Of a DNA stretch of 64,000 nucleotides, positions 1-7,394 are shown piece after piece. The notes beneath the pieces are model-generated. The model worked only from the letters and a program-made list of their open reading frames with translations. It did not search any database and was not told where the DNA came from. The DNA comes from Streptomyces hundungensis (lineage in GTDB: Bacteria > Actinomycetota > Actinomycetes > Streptomycetales > Streptomycetaceae), in the NCBI RefSeq assembly GCF_003627815.1, contig NZ_CP032698.1:7440001-7504000 (forward strand). Direction: 5' to 3'. The position numbers were made by a program, and so were the translations under genes. How positions within the stretch are numbered: position 1 is the stretch's first letter; each line of letters begins with the position of its first letter.

Positions 1-843
1 ATCCAGGAGACCGTCGACCGGCTCCTGGACGACATGGTCGCGCAGGGCCCGCCCGTCGATCTGGTCAGCGCGTTCGCGCTGCCGGTGCCGTCGATGGTGA
101 TCTGCGCGCTCCTCGGCGTCCCCTACGAGGACCACGAGTTCTTCGAGGGCCAGTCCCGCAGGCTGCTGCGCGGGCCGGAGTCCGCGGACGTCGAGGCGGC
201 CCTCGAAGAGCTGGAGAACTATTTCGTCCGGCTCATCGACCGCAAGAAGAAGGAGCGCGGCGACGGCCTGCTCGACGAACTCATCGAGCAACGCCTGAAC
301 CAAGGCGCCCTGGATCAGCAGGAGTTGGTGGACTTCGCGACGATCCTGCTGGTCGCCGGCCATGAGACGACGGCCAACATGATTTCGCTGGGCACCTTCA
401 CGCTTCTCCAGCACCCGGAGCGGCTCGCCGAACTGCGCTCGGACGCGGCCCTGATGCCCGCCGCGGTCGAGGAACTGCTCCGCTTCCTGTCGATCGCCGA
501 CGGGATGCTACGGGTCGCCCTGGAGGACATCGAGATCGGCGGCGAGACCATCCGGGCCGACGAGGGCGTGGTCTTCTCGACCTCGGTCATCAACCGCGAC
601 AACGCCAGTTACGAGGAACCCGACCGGATCGACTGGCACCGCTCCAGCCGTCACCACGTCGCGTTCGGCTTCGGCATCCACCAGTGTCTCGGCCAGAACC
701 TGGCGCGGGCGGAGATGGAGATCGCGCTGCGCTCCCTCTTCGACCGGCTGCCCGATCTGCGCCTCGCCGTGCCCGCGCAGGAGATCCCGTTCAAGCCCGG
801 CGACACCATCCAGGGAATGGTCGAGCTCCCCGTCGCCTGGTAG
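1..843 (+). CDS. Cytochrome P450, C-terminal part (5' end outside window)
   Basis: Haem-thiolate monooxygenase that takes electrons from a ferredoxin and hydroxylates an unidentified substrate. The reading frame is open from base 1, so the N-terminus lies outside the window. Three P450 signatures are present: the I-helix AGHETTA near fragment residue 120, the ExxR helix in EELLR near residue 160, and the haem loop [15 protein letters not shown] near residue 223, whose Cys is the iron ligand. The protein ends in a normal short tail after the haem loop. A ferredoxin gene starts 31 bp downstream and is probably co-transcribed as its redox partner. The substrate cannot be inferred; secondary metabolism or xenobiotic oxidation are both possible. 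Confidence 0.95.
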   Translation: MQETVDRLLDDMVAQGPPVDLVSAFALPVPSMVICALLGVPYEDHEFFEGQSRRLLRGPESADVEAALEELENYFVRLIDRKKKERGDGLLDELIEQRLNQGALDQQELVDFATILLVAGHETTANMISLGTFTLLQHPERLAELRSDAALMPAAVEELLRFLSIADGMLRVALEDIEIGGETIRADEGVVFSTSVINRDNASYEEPDRIDWHRSSRHHVAFGFGIHQCLGQNLARAEMEIALRSLFDRLPDLRLAVPAQEIPFKPGDTIQGMVELPVAW

Positions 844-874
844 CGGGCGGCCAACCGAAGTGAAGGAGCCGCGC

Positions 875-1069
875 ATGCGGATCAGCATCGACAAGGACGT
901 CTGCATCGGAGCGGGTCAGTGCGCGCTGACCGCGCCCGCCGTCTTCACCCAGGATGACGACGGGTTCAGCGAACTGCTGCCCGGACGCGAGGACGGAGCG
1001 GGCGACCCCCTGGTCCGCGAGGCCGCCCGGGCCTGTCCCGTGGGGGCCGTCACCGTGCACGACGGGTGA
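875..1069 (+). CDS. Small [3Fe-4S]-type ferredoxin, partner of the P450
   Basis: A 64-residue soluble electron carrier. The start chosen is the ATG six bases after GAAGGAG (862-868). The Cys pattern is CIGAGQC at residues 10-16 plus a distal CP near residue 53. A Gly/Ala occupies the place where the fourth Cys of a 4Fe-4S ferredoxin would be, which is the classical arrangement of Streptomyces 3Fe-4S ferredoxins encoded beside P450s. It most likely passes electrons from a ferredoxin reductase encoded elsewhere to the upstream P450. Confidence 0.93.
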   Translation: MRISIDKDVCIGAGQCALTAPAVFTQDDDGFSELLPGREDGAGDPLVREAARACPVGAVTVHDG

Positions 1070-1085
1070 GAACGTCCGGTTCCGG

Positions 1086-1658
1086 TCAGTCCTCGGAGCC
1101 GGTGATCAGACGCTGCACAGCCGGCGCGTAGAGATCCGCCAGCTGCTCGGGCGTGGCGCGTTCCCCGGCGCCCGGCCGGTGCAGACTGAGAGTGGCGCCC
1201 AGGCCCAGCAGCAGACCGGCGATCAATTCGGCCCTCAACTCGCTGTCCCCGCCGCGCAGTTGACCGGCCAGTCGGGACGTGACCTGCTCGCGGAACCGCT
1301 CCCGCAGCAGGGTCCGTTCGTCCACGTTGCCCAGCGAGAAGACCGCCCGCAGCAACGGATCGCCCTGGTCCTCGCGCCGCATCCGCACCATCGTCAGGAC
1401 CAGGTGCCGCCCCATCTCCTCCAGCGGAGCGGCGAAGAGCGCGTCGGCGGCGGGCCCGAAGTCCGCGACCGTGTGGAACAGCCGCTCCTTGCTGCCGAAC
1501 CGCTTGACGATGAGCGAGGCGCTGACCCCCGCGTCGGCGGCGATCGAACGCATCGTGACCTCCGCGTAGGGGCGCAGCGTGAACGCCCGCCGCGCCGCCC
1601 GCACGATCGCGTCCCGACCCGTCCCGGTGTCGGCACCGGCGGCCCGCCGCTCCGTCAT
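1086..1658 (-). CDS. TetR-family transcriptional regulator
   Basis: A 190-residue repressor-type protein. The N-terminal domain has the TetR helix-turn-helix (AADAGVSASLIVKRFGSKE, about residues 41-59). The C-terminal helical domain would bind an unidentified ligand. Its start overlaps the stop of the upstream MFS exporter gene by 4 bp (ATGA, 1655-1658), so the two are translationally coupled. The obvious target is the double palindrome at 3147-3192 in front of the exporter, giving an autoregulated exporter-repressor operon. It converges on the P450-ferredoxin genes with a 16-bp gap. The ligand may be related to the P450 substrate, but that is inference from position. Confidence 0.93.
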   Translation of the reverse strand: MTERRAAGADTGTGRDAIVRAARRAFTLRPYAEVTMRSIAADAGVSASLIVKRFGSKERLFHTVADFGPAADALFAAPLEEMGRHLVLTMVRMRREDQGDPLLRAVFSLGNVDERTLLRERFREQVTSRLAGQLRGGDSELRAELIAGLLLGLGATLSLHRPGAGERATPEQLADLYAPAVQRLITGSED

Positions 1659-3118
1659 GCGCTCTCCTCGGCCGTGGTGCGTCCCGTCGCGCCCGCGGCG
1701 CGTTCCGGCTCGACGCTACCGGTGCCGGGCTCCGCGCCGCCCGGCAGGCACAGGGTCGCCACGAGTGCGGCGAGCGCCGCGCCCCCGGCGATGAGGAACA
1801 CCAGGAGATAGGCGTGCAGGGTCGGGGCGGTGCGGCCGCCGGCCTGGAAGGTGAGGGAGGCGAGCACCGCGGCGACCACCGCGCTGCAACAGGCCTGGCC
1901 GACCGAGCGCATCAGGGTGTTGAGCCCGTTGGCGGCGCCCGTCTCACTCACCGGCACCGCGCGCATCACGAGGGCTGGCAGCGCCGAGTACGCGATCGCG
2001 GTGCCGCAGGCCACCACCGTGGCCCCCGCGATGATCAGGGGAAGGCTGTGGCTGGTGAAGAAGCGCACCCCGTAGCCCACCACCATGATGGCCGCGGCGA
2101 GGGCGAGCGTCGCCTTCGGGCCGTACTTCGCCGAGATCTTGGCCGACACCGGGGAGAGCGCCACCATCGCGAGACCGCCCGGCAGCAGACAGAGGCCGCT
2201 GACCACGATGGAGGCGCCGAGACCGTACCCGGTGGTCCTCGGCTCCTGCACCATCTGCGCGGTGACCAGCGAGTTGCCGTAGAAGGCGAACCCGATCAAG
2301 AGGGCCGCCACATTGGTCAGCAGCACCGCGGGCCGCGCCGAGACGCGCAGGTCCACCAGCGGGGAACGGGTGCGCAGTTCGTAGGCACCCCACAGGGGCC
2401 AGATCACCACGGCCGCGCCGAGCAGGCCGAGGGTGCGCGGCGAGGTCCAGCCCCAGTCCGCGCCCTGGGTGATGGCGAGCAGCACGGCGACCAGCGCCGT
2501 CGACAGGCCGAGCGTGCCCAGGACGTCGAACCTGCCGCGTGAGCGCATCGTCGATTCGGGTACGCACCACAGCACCAGGGCGATGTCGAGGATCCCCAGG
2601 ACCGCCGACGCCCAGAACATCGTGTGCCAGTCGAAGTGCTCCACGACCAGGGCCGCGACGGGCAGGCCGATGGCCGCGCCGATGCCCAGGGTCGAACTCA
2701 TCAGGGCGACCGAGGAGAGGACCTTCGCGGGCGGCAGCTCGTCCCGCATGATGCTGATGCCCAGCGGGATCACCGCGAGTGCGGCGCCTTGCAGGGCGCG
2801 GCCGGCGATCAGCACGCCGATGTGGGAGCTGACCGCGCACATCACCGAGCCGGCCGTCAGCACCCCCAGCGAGCCGATCAGCAGGCGCCGCTTGCCGTAC
2901 ATGTCACCGGCCCGGCCGAGCACGGGTGTGAAGACCGCGCCGGTCAGCAGCGTGACCGTGACCAGCCAGCTCGCCGCGGCCGGAGTGCTGCCGGTGAGGG
3001 CGGGGACGTGCGGGAGCAGCGGCACCACCAGCGTCTGCATGACGGCCACGACGACGCCGCAGAACGCGAGGACCGCGACGAAGGGGTGGGGGCGGGGTGG
3101 GGGTATCGCTGGGGGCAT
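1655..3118 (-). CDS. MFS drug-efflux transporter (DHA2/EmrB-QacA type)
   Basis: A 487-residue inner-membrane exporter with about 14 predicted membrane spans, probably a proton antiporter for drugs or metabolites. The start at 3118 (MPPAIPPPRP) has GGAGAG just upstream. Visible features include the loop motif GRAGDMYGKRR between spans 2 and 3, and a GLCLLPGGLAM motif in a later span. The frame stays open further upstream, but that extension would run through the palindromic operator and is low-complexity, so I did not use it. The gene is first in an operon with the coupled TetR gene. Substrate unknown. Confidence 0.92.
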   Translation of the reverse strand: MPPAIPPPRPHPFVAVLAFCGVVVAVMQTLVVPLLPHVPALTGSTPAAASWLVTVTLLTGAVFTPVLGRAGDMYGKRRLLIGSLGVLTAGSVMCAVSSHIGVLIAGRALQGAALAVIPLGISIMRDELPPAKVLSSVALMSSTLGIGAAIGLPVAALVVEHFDWHTMFWASAVLGILDIALVLWCVPESTMRSRGRFDVLGTLGLSTALVAVLLAITQGADWGWTSPRTLGLLGAAVVIWPLWGAYELRTRSPLVDLRVSARPAVLLTNVAALLIGFAFYGNSLVTAQMVQEPRTTGYGLGASIVVSGLCLLPGGLAMVALSPVSAKISAKYGPKATLALAAAIMVVGYGVRFFTSHSLPLIIAGATVVACGTAIAYSALPALVMRAVPVSETGAANGLNTLMRSVGQACCSAVVAAVLASLTFQAGGRTAPTLHAYLLVFLIAGGAALAALVATLCLPGGAEPGTGSVEPERAAGATGRTTAEESA

Positions 3119-3146
3119 GGCTCTCCGTACGACGGCGACGCGGACC

Positions 3147-3192
3147 GGGGTGCACAAGCGTTCACCCCCCAGGGTAAACGCCTGTGCACCCC
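3147..3192. promoter_or_regulatory. Double palindromic operator upstream of the MFS-TetR operon
   Basis: Two 20-base arms (3147-3166 and 3173-3192) form an inverted repeat with 18 of 20 matches around a 6-base centre. Each arm is itself a weak palindrome: GGTGCAC-AAGC-GTTCACC on the left and GGTAAAC-GCCT-GTGCACC on the right. This looks like two adjacent operator copies in opposite orientation. It lies 29 bp upstream of the exporter start, which fits a TetR operator overlapping the promoter or leader. Binding by the neighbouring TetR is inferred. Confidence 0.75.
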
Positions 3193-3233
3193 CGATCGCC
3201 GGACGGCCCGAAGGTGCCCCAGCGCCGGCACGG

Positions 3234-3237
3234 CTAG
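3234..3237. repeat. Left target-site duplication CTAG
   Basis: CTAG occurs directly outside both ends of the insertion sequence (here and at 4661-4664). A 4-bp CTAG-type duplication is usual for IS5-family transposition. Confidence 0.8.
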
Positions 3238-3284
3238 GAGCTGTCCGGTCGATCATGTGACTACTCCGCGCCTGTGTCGTTGAT

Positions 3285-3785
3285 GTGGACATGGGGCGGG
3301 GCGATTTGACGGATGCCGAGTGGGAACGGCTGCGACCGTTCCTTCCGGTCAGCAACAGGCGTTGTGGCAGGTGGCGGGACCATCGGCAGGTGATCGACGG
3401 GATTCTGCACCGGGTGCGGACCGGCGTTCAGTGGCGTGACCTGCCCGAACGGTTCGGCCCGTGGAAGACGGTCTATGAACGCCACCGCATGTGGTCGGCC
3501 GACGGAACCTGGGAACGCCTGCTCCAGCAGGTCCAGGCCGAGGCCGATGCGGTCGGAGAGATCGACTGGGACATCTCGGTTGACTCCACCATCGTGCGGG
3601 CGCATCAGCACGCCGCTGGCGCCCGCACCGAACCACCGCCGGCTCCCGCCTCAAAGGGGGACGCAGCGGCAGAACACCAGGGCGAAACGCCGTGGCAGAG
3701 CCTCGTCGCCCGCCTGGTGGAGGTGGTGCAGGAGGTGAGGGCCTGGGCCGCTCGCGGGGCGGGTTCACCACCAAGCTCCACCTGA
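3285..3785 (+). CDS. IS5-family transposase, N-terminal part (frame A)
   Basis: The 166-residue first part of the transposase. It opens with the IS5/IS427-type N-terminal domain (DLTDAEWERLRPFLP), contains the VQWRDLPERFGPWKTVYERH region, and includes the first catalytic Asp in DSTIVRAHQH (about residues 104-113). Homology is lost after GETPWQSL near position 3690, and the frame continues as non-homologous sequence to the stop at 3785. The rest of the enzyme is in the -1 frame. Either programmed -1 frameshifting in the 94-bp overlap makes the full enzyme, or a mutation has split the gene. I see no clear slippery A-run. Confidence 0.88.
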   Translation: MDMGRGDLTDAEWERLRPFLPVSNRRCGRWRDHRQVIDGILHRVRTGVQWRDLPERFGPWKTVYERHRMWSADGTWERLLQQVQAEADAVGEIDWDISVDSTIVRAHQHAAGARTEPPPAPASKGDAAAEHQGETPWQSLVARLVEVVQEVRAWAARGAGSPPSST

Positions 3786-4222
3786 GCGCAGACGGCCGCT
3801 GCCGCCCGCTTTCCCTCATCGTCACACCGGGACAGCGGGCGGACTGCACGCAGTTCAAGCCCGTGTTGGAGAAGATCCGCGTCCCGCGGATCGGGTCGGG
3901 CAGGCCGCGCAGGAAGCCTGACAGCCTCGCGGCGGACAAGGGTTACAGCAACGGCCCGTGCCGCGAGTACCTGCGGCGCCGGGGCATCCGGCACACGATT
4001 CCGGAGAAGACCGACAGCCAGGCCGCCCGCCTGCGCAAAGGGTCATGCGGCGGACGGCCACCTGGCTTCGATGAAGAACGGTACAAGAAACGCAACACCG
4101 TCGAACGGGCGATCAACCGGCTCAAGCACGCCAGAGCCGTGGCCACCCGCTACGACAAGCGCGGCTACGTCTTCCTCGGAACCGCAACCGCAGCAGCCCT
4201 CGTCATCTGGCTCCGAACATGA
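3692..4222 (+). CDS. IS5-family transposase, C-terminal catalytic part (frame B)
   Basis: A 176-codon frame carrying the rest of the DDE domain. LGRSRGGFTTKLHLSADG starts the conserved region, the second Asp is in AADKGYSN, and the catalytic Glu is in NTVERAINRLKHAR. It ends in the family-typical YDKRGYVFLGTATAAALVIWLR. A GTG at 3692 exists but has no ribosome binding site, so the protein is probably made only as a fusion with the upstream frame. All catalytic residues are intact across the two frames. Confidence 0.88.
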   Translation: MAEPRRPPGGGGAGGEGLGRSRGGFTTKLHLSADGRCRPLSLIVTPGQRADCTQFKPVLEKIRVPRIGSGRPRRKPDSLAADKGYSNGPCREYLRRRGIRHTIPEKTDSQAARLRKGSCGGRPPGFDEERYKKRNTVERAINRLKHARAVATRYDKRGYVFLGTATAAALVIWLRT

Positions 4223-4237
4223 GTGCCCGGGCGAGAC

Positions 4238-4552
4238 CTACGGTGTGTTCCTGCCCTTGCCGTTCCCACCGGCGAGCTGGCCAACCATCATGACTACGAG
4301 GCCAACCAGGAGAATCACGCCACCGATCAGCGTCCCTGTCGGTCGCGTGCCGGAGTCGCTGATCACCAGTCCGAACACCAGCTGCCAGCACAGCGCGAAG
4401 GCCACCACGAGCTGCCCCCAGCCGTAGAGCTGGGGAGCACGGACATGGCGCCGGTTCATGGGGAGCACCCATCCACGGGAAACGGCAGCAATGCCGGAGG
4501 CTGCGATGAGCAACGCCATCAGCACAAGAGGTATGGCGAGGTACAGCTTCAC
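4238..4552 (-). CDS. Passenger gene inside the IS: small membrane protein
   Basis: A 104-residue protein of unknown function encoded within the insertion sequence, convergent to the transposase with a 15-bp gap. The start is the GTG at 4552 with AGGGAG upstream; an upstream ATG-frame extension lacks a ribosome site. Three hydrophobic helices are visible (residues about 3-24, 45-65 and 72-95), with a basic loop MNRRHVRAP between the first two. It shows no resemblance to transposition proteins. It could be a resistance, immunity or regulatory membrane protein, or a captured host gene. It lies inside the terminal repeats, so it should move with the element. Confidence 0.7.
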   Translation of the reverse strand: MKLYLAIPLVLMALLIAASGIAAVSRGWVLPMNRRHVRAPQLYGWGQLVVAFALCWQLVFGLVISDSGTRPTGTLIGGVILLVGLVVMMVGQLAGGNGKGRNTP

Positions 4553-4661
4553 GGTCGCTCCCTGCAGGGTCGGGCCCACGCCCGACGCCAGCGTGATCAT
4601 GACACCCCTCGCATGGCAGGTCCATCCCCTTGAGGAGCTCTGTGATCGACCGGACAGCTCC

Positions 4662-4833
4662 TAGGGGCGCGGGGAACTGCGCGACCAGCCACGCACGGTC
4701 CGCAGCCGAAGGCCCTGGGGCTCCGCCCCACACCCCGTTCGCGCCTTAAGGGCGCTCGTCCTCAATCGCCGGACAGGCTGAGGTGGCCTGCACTGGCCCG
4801 CACCGAGTAGTTAGGGGCGCGGGGAACTGCGCG
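4662..4833. repeat. Duplicated intergenic repeat, first copy interrupted by the IS
   Basis: An identical 22-bp sequence starting TAGGGGCGCGGGGAACTGC occurs at 4662-4683 and 4812-4833. A companion motif ATCGCCGGAC precedes each copy by about 40-47 bp (3195-3204 before the IS insertion, and 4765-4774). Between the copies lies a small hairpin, TGGGGC-TCC-GCCCCA. Two tandem copies of one two-part repeat thus seem to be present, with the IS inserted at the CTAG inside the first. From memory, repeats of this sequence type occur between genes in many Streptomyces genomes; their function is unknown. Confidence 0.6.
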
Positions 4834-4864
4834 GGCCGGGGTCGAGTGGGCTAGGGGGCTCGTC

Positions 4865-6409
4865 TCAGCCGCGGGTGGTGGGGGCCGGGAGGGGGACGCC
4901 CGGGCAGGTGGTGTCCTTGGGTGGCAGGACGCCGTCCAGGAGGTAGTTCTCGACGTGGGCGTCCGCACACGCGTTGCCCGTCTGGAACTGCCCGTGGTCC
5001 CCGTCGTCCACGGTGACCAGACGCGAGCCCGCGAGACCGCGGTGGACCCGCAGCGCCCCCTCGTAGTACGTCGCGGGATCCATCGTGGAGTTGAGCATCA
5101 GGACGGGCGGCAACCCCTTGCCGGTCACCTCGATCCGCGGTGCGCCGCTGCGCGGCCAGTTCGCGCAGACCGCCGCGAACGTCAACTCCCGTGCCCCGGC
5201 AAGGGGGTTGGTGCGGGTCGCCTCGGCGCTCTTCTCCACCCAGTAGCGACGGTCCCGCTTCCACGGCGTGTCGCCGCACGTGACGGCGGAGAAGTCGGCG
5301 AAGTAGGGCGCGCTCATGACCGGCTGCAAGTCCTCGACGGCGTCCTTCCTCGCCTCCTCGGACGCGCCGTCGGGGTTCTCCAGCAGACCCATCATCGCGG
5401 CGAAGTGCGGGAACCCCCGGCCGGCGTTGTACACCGCGTTCGTGGCCGCGGCGTCCAGGTGGTTCGGCGTGACGCGGGTGCCTTCCAGGTCGAGCGGATG
5501 GTCGCGCAGCGCGGCCCGCAGCCGCTCGTAGGACGCCTTGGCCTCGGCGGGGGTGCGGCCCTGGTGGTAGGTCGCGTCGTTCTTCGCCAGCCACGGCAGG
5601 AAGTCGCCCTCGAACCGGCGCTGGAAGCTGAGCGGCTGGCCCACCAGGAACGCCTCCCAGCCGCGCGTCAAGTCCACCGTGCTGTCCAGCACGACCCGCT
5701 CGACGCGGCGCGGGAACTCGGTCGCGTAGTACGCCCCGAGGACGGTGGCGTAGGAGGGCCCGTAGTAGGAGATTTTGTCCGCGCCGAGCAGCGCGCGGTA
5801 CAGGTCCATGTCGTGCACCGCCTGGTCGGAGGTGATGTACGGCAGCAGCCCGCCCGAGTGGCGCTCGCAGTCCGCCACGAAGTCACGGGCCCGGTCGAAC
5901 GTGGCACGGATCGCGGGTGCCGAGCGGTCCCGCAGATCGCCGCTGGAGAAGAAGGCGTCGACCGTGGCCTGGTCCGAGCAGACCACGTTGGTGCTGGCCC
6001 CGACCCCGCGCTGGTCGAAGCTGACGATGTCGTAGGCGGCCGCGAGTTTGGGGCTCAGGCGGGCCAGGTTCGCCGGGCGCTTGTACCCGGACGAGCCGGG
6101 CCCGCCCGCCGCCATCATGAGCACGCCACGCTTCGTGGCCGGGTCGGTCGCCCGGTGCCGCGACACCTGGATGCTGAGGCCGGGCCCGGCGCTCGGGTGG
6201 TACCAGTCCCGGGGCACGGCCATGGTGGCGCACTCCAAGGTGGTGGACACGCACGGCTGCCAGTCGAGGTGCTGGAGGCGGTAGCGGTCGGGCACGGACG
6301 CGGTGGCGGTGGTGGCGGCGCTCGCCGCCGTGCCGGGCAGCGCCGCGGTGGCGAGCAGCCCGCACGCGACGGCCGCGGCCCATCGGGCCGGCTTCCTGAA
6401 CAACTGCAT
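4865..6409 (-). CDS. Secreted alpha/beta-hydrolase, S33 tripeptidyl-aminopeptidase-like
   Basis: A 514-residue exported serine peptidase that probably removes tripeptides from peptide N-termini outside the cell. There is a Sec-type signal peptide (MQLFRKPARWAAAVACGLLA, cleavage near AASA). An oxyanion-type GGPGSSG motif is followed by FDQRGVGAS. The nucleophile elbow is GPSYATVLG. A C-terminal TAP-like domain holds the acid (LNSTMDPAT) and His (DDGDHGQF). The length matches Streptomyces TAP-family peptidases. The start ATG has GGGGAG upstream. No operon partner: the next genes are separated by 180 bp or by the repeat region. Confidence 0.9.
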   Translation of the reverse strand: MQLFRKPARWAAAVACGLLATAALPGTAASAATTATASVPDRYRLQHLDWQPCVSTTLECATMAVPRDWYHPSAGPGLSIQVSRHRATDPATKRGVLMMAAGGPGSSGYKRPANLARLSPKLAAAYDIVSFDQRGVGASTNVVCSDQATVDAFFSSGDLRDRSAPAIRATFDRARDFVADCERHSGGLLPYITSDQAVHDMDLYRALLGADKISYYGPSYATVLGAYYATEFPRRVERVVLDSTVDLTRGWEAFLVGQPLSFQRRFEGDFLPWLAKNDATYHQGRTPAEAKASYERLRAALRDHPLDLEGTRVTPNHLDAAATNAVYNAGRGFPHFAAMMGLLENPDGASEEARKDAVEDLQPVMSAPYFADFSAVTCGDTPWKRDRRYWVEKSAEATRTNPLAGARELTFAAVCANWPRSGAPRIEVTGKGLPPVLMLNSTMDPATYYEGALRVHRGLAGSRLVTVDDGDHGQFQTGNACADAHVENYLLDGVLPPKDTTCPGVPLPAPTTRG

Positions 6410-6592
6410 GGATCTGTCTCCCCGTTGGGATTCGTTTTCCCGGTGGTGCGTCGGTCGTATCGATCGTCCACCGCCCCCACCCCCCGTCTCGATCCCGCCA
6501 CCACCCCGATCGGGGGTGGTACGTGTGCCACCCCGAAGGTGGCCCAGGGGTGACGACGCGCGGCCCGGCGCCCATCGCCACCCGCCCGGCCG

Positions 6593-7261
6593 TCAGGGCG
6601 CGAGGGTGTTCCAGAACATCGACTCGTACCTCTGGAGCAGCCGGCCGTAGTGCGCGCCGCCGCCCACGCCCTCACCGTGCTCGTCGTCCGAGCCGCTGGC
6701 GACGGCCGCCACCGCCCTGCGCTCCAGTTCCGGGGCGGGCGACGCGAAGAAGTCGAAGAAGCCGCACGCCTCGTCGTCGAAGCCGTACCGGGCCCGCAGC
6801 GCCACGGCCAGGCGAGAGCAAGAGCCGCCCCAGGCAGCGAAGTTGGCGGTCAGGGCAAGCGCCACGCCCGGCGGCTCCCCGTTCAGCGCCAGCCACGCCA
6901 CATACGCCGGATAGGCCTGACAGCCCGCCGCGGGCCGGTACTGCCCGATGGTTTCCGGCGTGAGCCCGCAGGCGCTCTCGTACGCCCCGAGCCGTTCGAG
7001 CGCCAGCGCCTCGCCCTCGGCGAGCATGCCGAAGAACTCCGCGCACGCCGTGCCGCGGCCCGAGCGTTCGGCCAGGTGCGTGAAGGCGCGGCGGTCGGCG
7101 GCGATGATGTGGCGCTGCTCCAGGGCGAGTTGGGCGAGTGCGGCCCGTGGCGCCGTGCCGGCCTCGACGAGCGGCACGAGGCGGTTGTCGTCCGCCGAGG
7201 GGGCGAGGTCCGCGGAGGTCGCCGCGATGATCTCCTGGGCCGTACGCGTCTGACGAGTCAT
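6593..7261 (-). CDS. TenA/PqqC-like (haem-oxygenase-fold) protein
   Basis: A 222-residue soluble protein, all-helical by composition. I chose the ATG at 7261 (MTRQTRTAQEI), with GAAGAGGG upstream, over a longer low-complexity N-terminus. The pattern LALEQRHIIAADRRAFTHL, the aromatic residues in the centre and WGGSCSRLA resemble the TENA/THI-4/PqqC fold used by thiaminase II and PqqC. No thiamine or PQQ genes are nearby, so a specific reaction is not assigned. It may act on a small amine- or thiazole-like compound. Family assignment is from overall pattern only. Confidence 0.6.
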   Translation of the reverse strand: MTRQTRTAQEIIAATSADLAPSADDNRLVPLVEAGTAPRAALAQLALEQRHIIAADRRAFTHLAERSGRGTACAEFFGMLAEGEALALERLGAYESACGLTPETIGQYRPAAGCQAYPAYVAWLALNGEPPGVALALTANFAAWGGSCSRLAVALRARYGFDDEACGFFDFFASPAPELERRAVAAVASGSDDEHGEGVGGGAHYGRLLQRYESMFWNTLAP

Positions 7262-7394
7262 GGGGGACCCTCTTCGCAGGTCTGGCGGTGCGGTCCCGGC
7301 CAGCGTCTCACGCGACGCCGCCCGCCATCTGACGGTCCGTCGGCGTGGCCCGCGGGCGTCCGGTCGTCGACGCACCGGCCGGTGCGGCCCTCCG

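Larger units (their letters stand above)
3238..4660 (+). mobile_element. IS5-family insertion sequence with passenger gene (1423 bp)
   Basis: The element is bounded by perfect 18-bp terminal inverted repeats, GAGCTGTCCGGTCGATCA at 3238-3255 and its reverse complement at 4643-4660, and flanked by CTAG duplications. It holds a two-phase DDE transposase (3285-4222) and a convergent membrane-protein gene (4238-4552). At 1423 bp it is longer than typical one-gene IS5 relatives because of the extra ~420 bp with the passenger. It is inserted in a repeated intergenic element between the MFS operon and the S33 peptidase gene. Perfect ends and duplication suggest recent arrival. Confidence 0.92.

Noticed and set aside
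1814..3283. Plus-strand frames over the MFS gene (His/Arg-rich)
   Set aside because: Composition typical of antisense GC-rich frames; the minus strand encodes a normal exporter.
4955..6553. 532-codon plus-strand frame over the S33 peptidase
   Set aside because: Arg/Val/Gly-rich shadow without motifs; the minus strand has signal peptide and catalytic triad.
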